Shown here one piece after another: positions 1 through 5,096 of a DNA stretch of 5,096 nt. A model generated the notes under the pieces. The model saw nothing but the letters and a program-made list of their open reading frames with translations. It made no database searches and had not been told where the DNA came from. The position numbers were made by a program, and so were the translations under genes. Position 1 is the first letter of the stretch. Every line of letters starts with the position of its first letter. The stretch is taken from positions 1 through 5,096 of the forward strand of contig CANFYD010000328.1 of NCBI GenBank assembly GCA_947450745.1, written 5' to 3'. The DNA is from Burkholderiales bacterium (GTDB lineage: Bacteria > Pseudomonadota > Gammaproteobacteria > Burkholderiales > Burkholderiaceae_C).

Positions 1-2419
1 CGCCATCAATCTGGAAGAAAGCGGCATGGCGCCCAAAGAAATCTGGTGCAACGAGAGCCAGGAGCGCTATGTGCTGGCGATTGCGCCCGACAGCTTGGCG
101 CTGTTCCAGGCCATGTGCGAGCGCGAGCGCTGTCCGTTCGGCGTGGTCGGCGTGACGACGCAAGAGCGCGACCTGGTGCTGGTGGACGAGCAGAACCCCG
201 GTGCGGGTGAGCGCCCGATCGACATGCCGATGGAGGTGTTGCTGGGCAAGCCGCCCAAAGTGCACCGCGATGTGCAGCGCGTGCAGCGGGATGCTGGCCG
301 CTTGGAGTTGACCGGCGTGCCGCTGGAGCAGGCGGTTTTTGACGTGCTGCGCCATCCGACTGTGGCCTCTAAAAGATTTCTGATCACGATCGGTGACCGC
401 TCGGTCGGCGGCCTCAACAGCCGTGACCAGATGGTTGGCCCCTGGCAGGTGCCGGTAGCCGATTGCGCGGTCACTTTGGCCGACTTCAAGGGCTTTGCGG
501 GCGAGGCTTTTGCGCTCGGCGAGCGCAGCCCGCTGGCGGCCGTCAACGCCCCCGCCTCGGGCCGCATGGCGGTGGCCGAAGCGATCACCAATCTGCTGGC
601 CGCGCCGATCGAGTTGTCGCGCGTCAAGTTGTCGGCCAACTGGATGGCGGCTTGCGGCGAGCCGGGCGAGGACGCCGCGTTGTTCGACACGGTCAAGGCC
701 GTCGGCATGGACCTGTGCCCGGCGCTGGGTATCTCGATCCCGGTCGGCAAGGACTCGCTGTCGATGCGCACGCGCTGGAACGACGCCGCCGGGCAGACCC
801 AGCAGGTCACCGCGCCGGTCTCCTTGATCATTACCGCCTTTGCCACGCTGGCCGATGTGCGCGGCACGCTGACGCCGCAATTGCGCAGCGCGGACGAGGT
901 GGGGGGATGTGACGGTGGTGGCGTCGACAGCAGCTTGATCCTGGTCGATCTGGGGCAGGGGCAGCACCGCATGGGCGGTTCCATCCTGGCGCAAACGCTG
1001 AACCAATTTGGCGGTGAGGTGCCCGATCTGGATGACGCCGCGTTGCTGAAAAATCTGGTCGCGGCGGTCAACCAACTGCGCGCTGAGGGCAAATTGCTGG
1101 CCTACCACGACCGTGGTGACGGCGGCTTGTGGGCCACGGCCTGCGAAATGGCTTTTGCCGGCCATGTCGGCTTGAGTCTGAATGTGGACATGCTGGTCAC
1201 CGAGGGTGACGGCGTCAGCGACAGCCGGGCCGAATACGGGGACTCGAAGAACTGGGCCGGTCAGGTCAGCGCGCGGCGTGAGGAGCTGACGTTGAAAGCG
1301 CTGTTCTGCGAGGAATTGGGTGCCTTGCTGCAAGTGCGCACGGCCGAGCGGGATGCCGTGATGCAGGTGCTGCGTCTGCACGGCTTGTCCAAGTGCAGCC
1401 ATGTGGTGGGCAAGCCCAACAGCAGCGCCAAGGTCGAGATCTGGCGCGATGCCAAAAAGGTCTTCAGCGCGCCGCTGGAGCAACTGCACAAGACCTGGGA
1501 CGAGGTGTCCTGGCGGATTGCGCAACTGCGCGACAACCCGGCTTGTGCCGACAGCGAACACGCCTTGACCGGTGTGCCCGACGACGCCGGCCGCCATCTG
1601 CACCTGAGCTTTGATCCGCAAGTGGATGTGGCCGCTCCGTTCCTGAACCTGGGTGAGCGCCCGCGCCTGGCGATCCTGCGCGAGCAGGGCGTCAACTCAC
1701 AGGTCGAGATGAGCTATGCGATGGCGCGGGCCGGCTTTGACACCTTCGACGTGCACATGAGCGACCTGCAGTCGGGTGCGACCTCGCTGGCGCAATACAA
1801 GGGCTTTGTGGCCTGCGGCGGCTTCAGCTACGGCGACACGCTGGGAGCGGGCGAGGGATGGGCCCGCTCCATCATGTTCAACCCGTTGTTGGCGGAGCAG
1901 TTCAAGGCCTTCTTCGCCCGCGAGGACAGCTTCGCGCTGGGGGTTTGCAATGGCTGCCAGATGATGGCGGCCTTGTCGCCCATCATCCCCGGCGCACAGG
2001 ACTGGCCGAAGTTCACCCGCAACCGCAGCGAGCAGTTCGAGGCTCGGCTTGCGATGGTCGAAATCATGCCGTCGCCGAGCTTGTTCTTCACCGGCATGGC
2101 CGGCAGCCGCTTGCCGATTGCGGTGTCTCACGGTGAAGGCTTTGCCGACTTCTCGCAGCGTGGCGACGCCCACAAAGTGGCACGTGCGATGCGCTTTGTC
2201 GACCACAGCGGCCAGCCGACCGAAGCCTACCCGCTGAACCCGAACGGCAGCGGCGACGGCCTCACCTCGGTCACCACCCCGGATGGCCGCTTCACCGTGC
2301 TGATGCCGCACCCGGAGCGCGTGTTCCGCAATGTGCAGATGAGCTGGACCAGTGGCGACGTCAGCGAGTTGAGCCCGTGGATGCGCATGTTCCGCAACGC
2401 CCGGGCTTGGGTCGCCTGA
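1..2419 (+). CDS. purL: Phosphoribosylformylglycinamidine synthase (FGAM synthase), C-terminal part; 5' end outside window
   Basis: Cytosolic enzyme of de novo purine synthesis: FGAR + glutamine + ATP gives FGAM + glutamate + ADP + Pi. The reading frame is open from base 2 (first full codon) with no stop, so the gene enters from the left. About 805 residues are visible, against roughly 1300 for the full long-form enzyme. Numbering from base 2, the frame opens in the first synthase half (EIWCNESQERYVLAI, near residue 13). It continues through GDRSVGGLNSRDQMVGPWQVP, the second synthase half with KLSANWMAA and PVGKDSLSM, and LAYHDRGDGGLW. The C-terminal class I glutamine amidotransferase domain runs from about residue 550 to the end. 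Its triad is complete: nucleophile Cys649 in GVCNGCQ (codon at 1946-1948), then His770 and Glu772 in MPHPERVF (codons 2309-2317). Ammonia is passed internally from this domain to the synthase site. Compared with my memory of the E. coli protein, about 25 extra residues lie near bases 1199-1288. The stop is TGA at 2417-2419. The identification is very secure. Confidence 0.98.
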   Translation, partial: AINLEESGMAPKEIWCNESQERYVLAIAPDSLALFQAMCERERCPFGVVGVTTQERDLVLVDEQNPGAGERPIDMPMEVLLGKPPKVHRDVQRVQRDAGRLELTGVPLEQAVFDVLRHPTVASKRFLITIGDRSVGGLNSRDQMVGPWQVPVADCAVTLADFKGFAGEAFALGERSPLAAVNAPASGRMAVAEAITNLLAAPIELSRVKLSANWMAACGEPGEDAALFDTVKAVGMDLCPALGISIPVGKDSLSMRTRWNDAAGQTQQVTAPVSLIITAFATLADVRGTLTPQLRSADEVGGCDGGGVDSSLILVDLGQGQHRMGGSILAQTLNQFGGEVPDLDDAALLKNLVAAVNQLRAEGKLLAYHDRGDGGLWATACEMAFAGHVGLSLNVDMLVTEGDGVSDSRAEYGDSKNWAGQVSARREELTLKALFCEELGALLQVRTAERDAVMQVLRLHGLSKCSHVVGKPNSSAKVEIWRDAKKVFSAPLEQLHKTWDEVSWRIAQLRDNPACADSEHALTGVPDDAGRHLHLSFDPQVDVAAPFLNLGERPRLAILREQGVNSQVEMSYAMARAGFDTFDVHMSDLQSGATSLAQYKGFVACGGFSYGDTLGAGEGWARSIMFNPLLAEQFKAFFAREDSFALGVCNGCQMMAALSPIIPGAQDWPKFTRNRSEQFEARLAMVEIMPSPSLFFTGMAGSRLPIAVSHGEGFADFSQRGDAHKVARAMRFVDHSGQPTEAYPLNPNGSGDGLTSVTTPDGRFTVLMPHPERVFRNVQMSWTSGDVSELSPWMRMFRNARAWVA

Positions 2420-2423
2420 TTCA

Positions 2424-2476
2424 GCCCTGTAGGGCGGGTCGTGACCCGCGTCAGCCGTCGCAAACGCCAAACGGCG
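2424..2476. repeat. Cluster of short G+C-rich inverted repeats just downstream of purL, possibly a dispersed intergenic repeat
   Basis: Beginning 5 bases after the purL stop there are three small palindromes: GCCC/GGGC (2424-2427 with 2432-2435), GCGGGTC/GACCCGC (2434-2440 with 2443-2449) and CGCC/GGCG (2465-2468 with 2473-2476). The first two overlap and cannot form together. GCCGT 2454-2458 can also pair with ACGGC 2471-2475. The wording GTAGGGCGGGTCGTGACCCGC resembles intergenic palindromic repeats found in many copies in some proteobacterial genomes, but only one copy is in this window. No T-run follows, so a simple terminator is not supported. The inverted repeats are seen directly; the dispersed-repeat reading is inference. 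Confidence 0.4.
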
Positions 2477-2499
2477 CGGTTGATGTTCAGGTGATCTTG

Positions 2500-2530
2500 A
2501 TCCCGGCGCTGCGGTGGTTGCCGGGGGGAT
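2500..2530. terminator. Weak candidate stem-loop terminator between the convergent purL and oxidoreductase genes
   Basis: CCCGGC at 2502-2507 pairs exactly with GCCGGG at 2520-2525 across a 12-base loop. An alternative fold pairs ATCCC (2500-2504) with GGGAT (2526-2530) and continues through GGC/GCC with a 3-base G bulge. The position, 80 bases past the purL stop and 22 bases past the stop of the facing gene, fits a shared bidirectional terminator. Neither strand shows a run of T after the stem, so it does not meet the usual rho-independent pattern. Rho-dependent ending of both transcripts is equally possible. Confidence 0.3.
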
Positions 2531-2538
2531 TCAATCTT

Positions 2539-2558
2539 GGGCTGCGCTCTATCAGCCC
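2539..2558. other. Inverted repeat overlapping the stop codon of the flavin-dependent oxidoreductase gene
   Basis: GGGCTG at 2539-2544 pairs exactly with CAGCCC at 2553-2558 around an 8-base loop. The right arm contains part of the minus-strand stop codon (TGA, plus-strand positions 2552-2554). It could act as the 3'-end structure of the minus-strand transcript. No T-run follows it on either strand. A 6-bp stem in sequence this rich in G+C may also be chance. Confidence 0.25.
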
Positions 2559-3541
2559 TGATTCAACGCCGCCAGCAGCTCGAACGAGCGGTGCCGCGCT
2601 GGGGTGTCATGCACCGCGCAGGTGACCATGAATTCATCGACGCCGGTGCGGGCTTGGGTGGCCAGCAGGCCGGCGCGCACGGTGGCGGGCGAGCCGACGA
2701 TGGACTCGGCCAGCATGGACTCGACGCGAGCTTGTTCGCCCGAGTTCCAGCGCCCCGCCATCGAATCGACCGGACGCGGCAACGGCCCGCGCTCGCCGCG
2801 CTGCATGCCAAGAAATCGCTGCTGTAGCGAGGTGAACAAATAGGCCGCTTCGGCATCGCTGTCGGCCACGATGACGTTGACGCACATCATGGCGTACGAG
2901 GTGGGGTGCTTGGCGCTGGGCCGGTATTGCTTGCGGTAGAGCGTCAAGGCTTCCATCAATTGGTCGGGCGCGAAGTGCGAGGCAAAGGCGAACGGCAAGC
3001 CCAGGTAGGCGGCCAATTGGGCGCTGTACAAGCTGGAGCCCAGCAACCAGATCGGCACCTCGGTGCCCTGGCCGGGAATGGCTCGCACCACTTGGCCCGC
3101 GCGCGCCGGGGCCAGATAGCTTTGCAGCTCGATCACATCTTCGGGGAACCTGTCTTCGGTCGCCGTGCTCAGGTGGCGGCGCAGTGCCCGCATCGTCGGC
3201 CCGTCGGTGCCGGGGGCTCGTCCCAGGCCCAGGTCGATGCGGTCCGGGAACAACAACGCCAGCGTGCCGAATTGCTCGGCCACCACCAGCGGTGCGTGGT
3301 TGGGCAGCATCACGCCGCCGGAGCCGACGCGGATACGGCCGGTGGCCGCCGCCAATTGCCCGATCAGAATCGCGGTCGCAGCGCTCGCCACCCCGTCCAT
3401 ATTGTGGTGCTCGGCCACCCAGAAACGGTGGTAACCCAAGCCGTCGGCATGTTTGGCCAAGGCGATGCATTGCTGCAGGGCGGCGGCGGTGTTGCTGCCT
3501 TCGACGATGGGGGCGAGGTCAAGAACGGACAGTTTCATCAT
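2552..3541 (-). CDS. LLM-class (luciferase-like) flavin-dependent oxidoreductase, YhbW type
   Basis: A complete 329-residue protein, close to the usual 330-340 for this group. It belongs to the bacterial luciferase-like TIM-barrel family, whose members use reduced FMN or F420 in monooxygenations or hydride transfers. It matches my memory of E. coli YhbW along its length: LSVLDLAPIVEGS (residues 4-16), FWVAEHHN (40-47), GSGGVMLPNHAPLVVAEQFG (73-92), RIDLGLGRAPGTD (101-113), and PIWLLGSSLYSAQLAA (163-178) followed by FAFASHFAP (184-192). The substrate is unknown for this subgroup. There is no signal peptide or membrane segment, so it is expected in the cytosol. The start is ATG at 3541-3539 or the adjacent ATG at 3538-3536; an in-frame TAA at 3553-3551 rules out anything further upstream. 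No Shine-Dalgarno sequence precedes either ATG. The gene is transcribed alone, facing purL and divergent from the membrane protein gene. The family call is very secure; the reaction is not assigned. Confidence 0.95.
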   Translation of the reverse strand: MMKLSVLDLAPIVEGSNTAAALQQCIALAKHADGLGYHRFWVAEHHNMDGVASAATAILIGQLAAATGRIRVGSGGVMLPNHAPLVVAEQFGTLALLFPDRIDLGLGRAPGTDGPTMRALRRHLSTATEDRFPEDVIELQSYLAPARAGQVVRAIPGQGTEVPIWLLGSSLYSAQLAAYLGLPFAFASHFAPDQLMEALTLYRKQYRPSAKHPTSYAMMCVNVIVADSDAEAAYLFTSLQQRFLGMQRGERGPLPRPVDSMAGRWNSGEQARVESMLAESIVGSPATVRAGLLATQARTGVDEFMVTCAVHDTPARHRSFELLAALNQG

Positions 3542-3592
3542 GGTTTGAGTTTAAGTCGCCAACCGCTCGCCCGCCCCGACAAGGTTTTCGGT

Positions 3593-3611
3593 CTGAAGAA
3601 TGGCTGAAGAA
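3593..3611. repeat. Short direct repeat, 8-bp units with 11-bp period, in the divergent gap
   Basis: CTGAAGAA occurs at 3593-3600 and again at 3604-3611, separated by TGG. The 11-bp period is about one helical turn, the spacing expected of tandem protein-binding sites. The repeat lies between two divergently transcribed genes, 52 bases upstream of the oxidoreductase start. Two copies of an 8-mer are weak evidence, and no regulator gene is present in the window to suggest a ligand. Confidence 0.2.
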
Positions 3612-3628
3612 CGCCGTGCCTTTGCTGC

Positions 3629-3653
3629 GCACCGGGCACATCGAGCCCGGTGC
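3629..3653. other. Perfect 9-bp-stem hairpin in the divergent gap
   Basis: GCACCGGGC at 3629-3637 is the exact reverse complement of GCCCGGTGC at 3645-3653, around the 7-base loop ACATCGA. This is the strongest inverted repeat in the window. It has no T-run on either side, so it is not a standard terminator for either strand. It lies 11 bases before a weak candidate promoter for the membrane protein gene. It could be an operator, a transcript 5' structure, or a repeat element; the sequence does not decide between these. Confidence 0.5.
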
Positions 3654-3663
3654 TGGACAGCGC

Positions 3664-3690
3664 TTGCTGCCGCGGCTTCCCGTCTAGACT
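3664..3690 (+). promoter_or_regulatory. Weak candidate sigma-70 promoter for the membrane acyltransferase-rlmB unit
   Basis: TTGCTG at 3664-3669 as a -35 element (3 of 6 consensus bases) and TAGACT at 3685-3690 as a -10 element (4 of 6) are separated by 15 bases, which is shorter than the preferred 17. Transcription would start near 3697, leaving about 26 bases before the proposed TTG start codon at 3723. The location fits, but the match is poor, and such matches arise by chance. Confidence 0.25.
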
Positions 3691-3722
3691 CTGCCGCTCC
3701 GACCCCTTTGACTACGCCCGGT

Positions 3723-4493
3723 TTGAACGATTCCACCAGCCCGCCGCAGCCCCCCTCGACACGCTACCCCCGCCTTGATGCGCTGCGCGGCGTGGCCATC
3801 GTCTGGATGGCCGGCTTTCATTTCGCCTTCGATTTGAATCATCTGGGCTGGATCACGCAAAACTTTCACCAAGACCCGCGCTGGACGCTGCAGCGCACGG
3901 CCATCGTCAGCCTGTTCTTGCTTTGCGCCGGCTTGGGGCAGGCGCTGGCTGTGCAGCTTGGACAGTCCACCGAGCGCTTTTGGCGCCGCTGGGCGCAAGT
4001 GGCGGCTTGCGCCGTGCTGGTGACGGCGGGCTCTTGGCTGATGTTCCCGCGCAGCTTCATCACCTTCGGCGTGCTGCACGGCATGGCGGTGATGCTGCTT
4101 CTGCTGCGCTTTGCCGGCCCGCGCTTGTCGCAAGCGGCCTGCTGGGCGCTGGGGCTGGCGGCGCTGCTCTTGCCTCAGTTATTGCCGTTGTTCGGGCCAC
4201 TGTTCTGGCACCACCCGCTGCTCGACGCGCGCGCCCTCAACTGGATCGGGCTGGTCAGCGTCAAGCCGATCACCGAAGACTATGTGCCGGTGCTGCCCTG
4301 GCTCGGCGTGATGCTGTGGGGCTTTGCCCTGGGGCGCTGGGTGCTGGCTTCGCGGCCGCAATGGCTGGCTGGCGACTTGCCCAAAGTGCTGCGACCGCTG
4401 GCGCTGCTGGGTCGCTGGTCCTTGAGTTTCTACATGCTGCATCAACCGGTTTTGATCGGCCTGCTCTCGCTAGCCGCTAACATTCGGGGATGA
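3723..4493 (+). CDS. Multi-pass membrane protein, DUF1624 / heparan-alpha-glucosaminide N-acetyltransferase-like
   Basis: An inner-membrane protein of 256 residues if it begins at TTG 3723. The family is related to the catalytic domain of lysosomal HGSNAT, which moves acetyl groups from acetyl-CoA across a membrane to a sugar; the bacterial substrate is unknown. Visible landmarks (numbered from 3723) are RLDALRGVAIVWM (17-29), FHFAFDL with His33 (32-38), the hydrophobic stretch AIVSLFLLCAGLGQALAV (60-77), a segment near 93-107, GVLHGMAVMLLLL with His119 (116-128), a Leu-rich helix at 141-157, VPVLPWLGVMLWGFALG (188-204), and GRWSLSFYMLHQPVLIGLL with His240 (230-248). This gives about seven hydrophobic segments. 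The start is uncertain. The frame is open from an ATG at 3600, but the 41 codons between lack family-like sequence and span the 9-bp hairpin. TTG 3708 is another option, and none of the three has a good ribosome-binding site. The stop TGA (4491-4493) overlaps the rlmB ATG. The family is secure and the start is not. Confidence 0.85.
   Translation: MNDSTSPPQPPSTRYPRLDALRGVAIVWMAGFHFAFDLNHLGWITQNFHQDPRWTLQRTAIVSLFLLCAGLGQALAVQLGQSTERFWRRWAQVAACAVLVTAGSWLMFPRSFITFGVLHGMAVMLLLLRFAGPRLSQAACWALGLAALLLPQLLPLFGPLFWHHPLLDARALNWIGLVSVKPITEDYVPVLPWLGVMLWGFALGRWVLASRPQWLAGDLPKVLRPLALLGRWSLSFYMLHQPVLIGLLSLAANIRG
4486..4493 (+). promoter_or_regulatory. ATGA stop/start overlap joining the membrane protein gene to rlmB
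   Basis: The rlmB ATG at 4490-4492 shares bases with the TGA stop at 4491-4493. The GGGG at 4486-4489 directly abuts the ATG, so there is no normally spaced Shine-Dalgarno sequence. Translation of rlmB therefore most likely depends on ribosomes finishing the upstream gene, and the two genes should be co-transcribed. The overlap is read directly; coupling is inference from the general behaviour of ATGA junctions. Confidence 0.7.
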
Positions 4494-5096
4494 GCTCCAA
4501 TAAAATCCTGTTCGGCTTCCATGCCGTCACCGTGCGCCTGAAGACGCACCCCAAATCAATCACCGAAATCCATGTGGACGCGACCCGCCGTGACCAGCGC
4601 ATGCGCGCCTTTGTGGACCGCGCCCGCGACGGCGGTGCCAAGCTGATCGACAGCGACGATGAGCGCTTGTCCAAGATCGCAGGCACCACCCGCCACCAAG
4701 GCGTGGTGGCGCGGGTGCAGGCGCTGGTGATGCCGCATTCGCTCGACGATGTGATGGAAACCATCGTGGGCATGCCCCTGCTGCTGGTGCTGGACGGCGT
4801 GACCGATCCGCACAACCTGGGTGCCTGCCTGCGCGTGGCCGATGGCGCCGGCGTCCATGCCGTCGTCGCACCGAAGGACCATGCGGTCGGCTTGAACGCG
4901 ACGGTGGCCAAGGTTGCCAGCGGCGCGGCCGAAACCGTGCCCTACGTGATGGTGACCAATCTGGCACGCACGTTGAAAGAGCTGAAGGAGTTCGACGTCT
5001 GGATCATCGGCACCTCGGATCAAGCCGAAAAGTCGATGTATGAACTCGATCTGAACCGCCCGGTCGCTTTTGTGCTGGGTGCCGAAGGGGACGGCC
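4490..5096 (+). CDS. rlmB: 23S rRNA (guanosine-2251-2'-O)-methyltransferase, N-terminal 202 residues; 3' end outside window
   Basis: A SPOUT-class (TrmH/SpoU family) methyltransferase that transfers a methyl group from S-adenosylmethionine to the 2'-OH of G2251 in the peptidyl-transferase P-loop of 23S rRNA. The frame is open from ATG 4490 to the window end and is cut by it; the family's usual length is about 245. Residues 1-80 form the small N-terminal RNA-binding domain (FGFHAVTVRL at 8-17, HQGVVARVQA near 69-78). The SPOUT domain begins near residue 97 with LLLVLDGVTDPHNLGACLR, containing Asn109 and Arg115. NATVAKVASGAAETVPYVMV and VTNLART follow, then VLGAEGDG with Glu199 at the very end. 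These match conserved Asn, Arg and Glu of E. coli RlmB offset by one residue. The last conserved motif, with the catalytic-site Ser/Asn (NVSVATG region), lies beyond the window. The start is supported by close agreement with the family N-terminus. The identification is very secure. Confidence 0.96.
   Translation, partial: MSSNKILFGFHAVTVRLKTHPKSITEIHVDATRRDQRMRAFVDRARDGGAKLIDSDDERLSKIAGTTRHQGVVARVQALVMPHSLDDVMETIVGMPLLLVLDGVTDPHNLGACLRVADGAGVHAVVAPKDHAVGLNATVAKVASGAAETVPYVMVTNLARTLKELKEFDVWIIGTSDQAEKSMYELDLNRPVAFVLGAEGDG

Noticed and set aside
898..924. Locally G-rich run in purL (GTGGGGGG then GGTGGTGG) as a possible quadruplex or frameshift site
   Set aside because: The reading frame continues without disruption through Gly-rich codons into well-conserved sequence, and the G-tracts are too few and uneven to argue for a functional quadruplex.
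67..1092. Long minus-strand open frame (341 codons) opposite purL
   Set aside because: It lies wholly inside purL and its translation is Ser/Arg/Ala/Pro-rich low-complexity sequence with no recognisable domain. Such antisense frames are expected in G+C-rich coding DNA.
1697..2470. Minus-strand open frame of 257 codons opposite the PurL glutaminase domain
   Set aside because: It is rich in His, Ala, Arg and Val with no family motif, and it is the complementary shadow of an unmistakable catalytic domain.
2421..2560. Nine-base direct repeat TCAGCCCTG at 2421-2429 and 2552-2560 as possible insertion-site duplication or att sites
   Set aside because: The intervening 122 bases contain no gene or transposon end, the second copy is partly coding, and a single 9-bp repeat at this distance is weak evidence. 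I treat it as chance.
2634..3470. Minus-strand open frame of 278 codons in another frame of the oxidoreductase gene
   Set aside because: It overlaps the genuine gene on the same strand and encodes Arg/Pro/Gly-rich sequence with no motif, as expected of an out-of-frame shadow.
2906..3607. Plus-strand open frame of 233 codons opposite the oxidoreductase
   Set aside because: The minus-strand protein matches the luciferase-like family along its whole length. The plus-strand translation is Gly/Gln/His-rich and resembles nothing known.
4477..5023. Overlapping minus-strand open frames opposite rlmB
   Set aside because: The plus-strand frame from 4490 encodes a clear RlmB with all the expected SPOUT motifs up to the window end. 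The antisense translations carry no conserved features.
1..5096. CRISPR array, tRNA, rRNA, riboswitch, toxin-antitoxin or defence genes
   Set aside because: I looked on both strands. No regularly spaced repeats, tRNA cloverleaf, rRNA or known leader motif was seen, and all substantial coding space is taken by four ordinary chromosomal genes.

Overview
This is an ordinary, G+C-rich, chromosomal housekeeping segment. It carries four protein genes, two of them cut by the window edges. No mobile element, CRISPR array, rRNA, tRNA or phage-type gene is visible, and I did not find an undescribed system.

Organism: high G+C with strong third-position G/C bias, a single long (gamma/beta-type) PurL with a fused glutaminase domain, and protein sequences that resemble what I remember from Burkholderiales, particularly Comamonadaceae and relatives. 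Examples are RlmB beginning MSSNKILFGFHAV and an extra charged loop in PurL. This placement is from memory and was not checked by a search.

Layout. (1) Bases 1-2419, plus strand: the C-terminal 805 residues of purL, the fourth enzyme of purine synthesis. (2) Bases 2420-2551: a convergent gap with several G+C-rich inverted repeats but no classical hairpin plus T-run terminator. (3) Bases 2552-3541, minus strand: a complete luciferase-like flavin-dependent oxidoreductase of the YhbW type. (4) Bases 3542-3722: a divergent gap holding a perfect 9-bp-stem hairpin, a short 11-bp-period direct repeat and a weak candidate promoter. (5) Bases about 3723-4493, plus strand: a multi-pass membrane protein of the DUF1624 / heparan-alpha-glucosaminide N-acetyltransferase-like family. 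(6) Bases 4490-5096, plus strand: the first 202 residues of rlmB, the 23S rRNA G2251 2'-O-methyltransferase. Its ATG overlaps the stop of the preceding gene (ATGA).

How the genes relate: purL stands apart from the oxidoreductase, which faces it. The membrane acyltransferase-like gene and rlmB are almost certainly one transcription unit with coupled translation, although no biochemical link between them is evident. The points most worth a second look are the start of the membrane protein gene, the hairpin in front of it, the PurL loop insertion, and the lack of an obvious terminator between the convergent genes.
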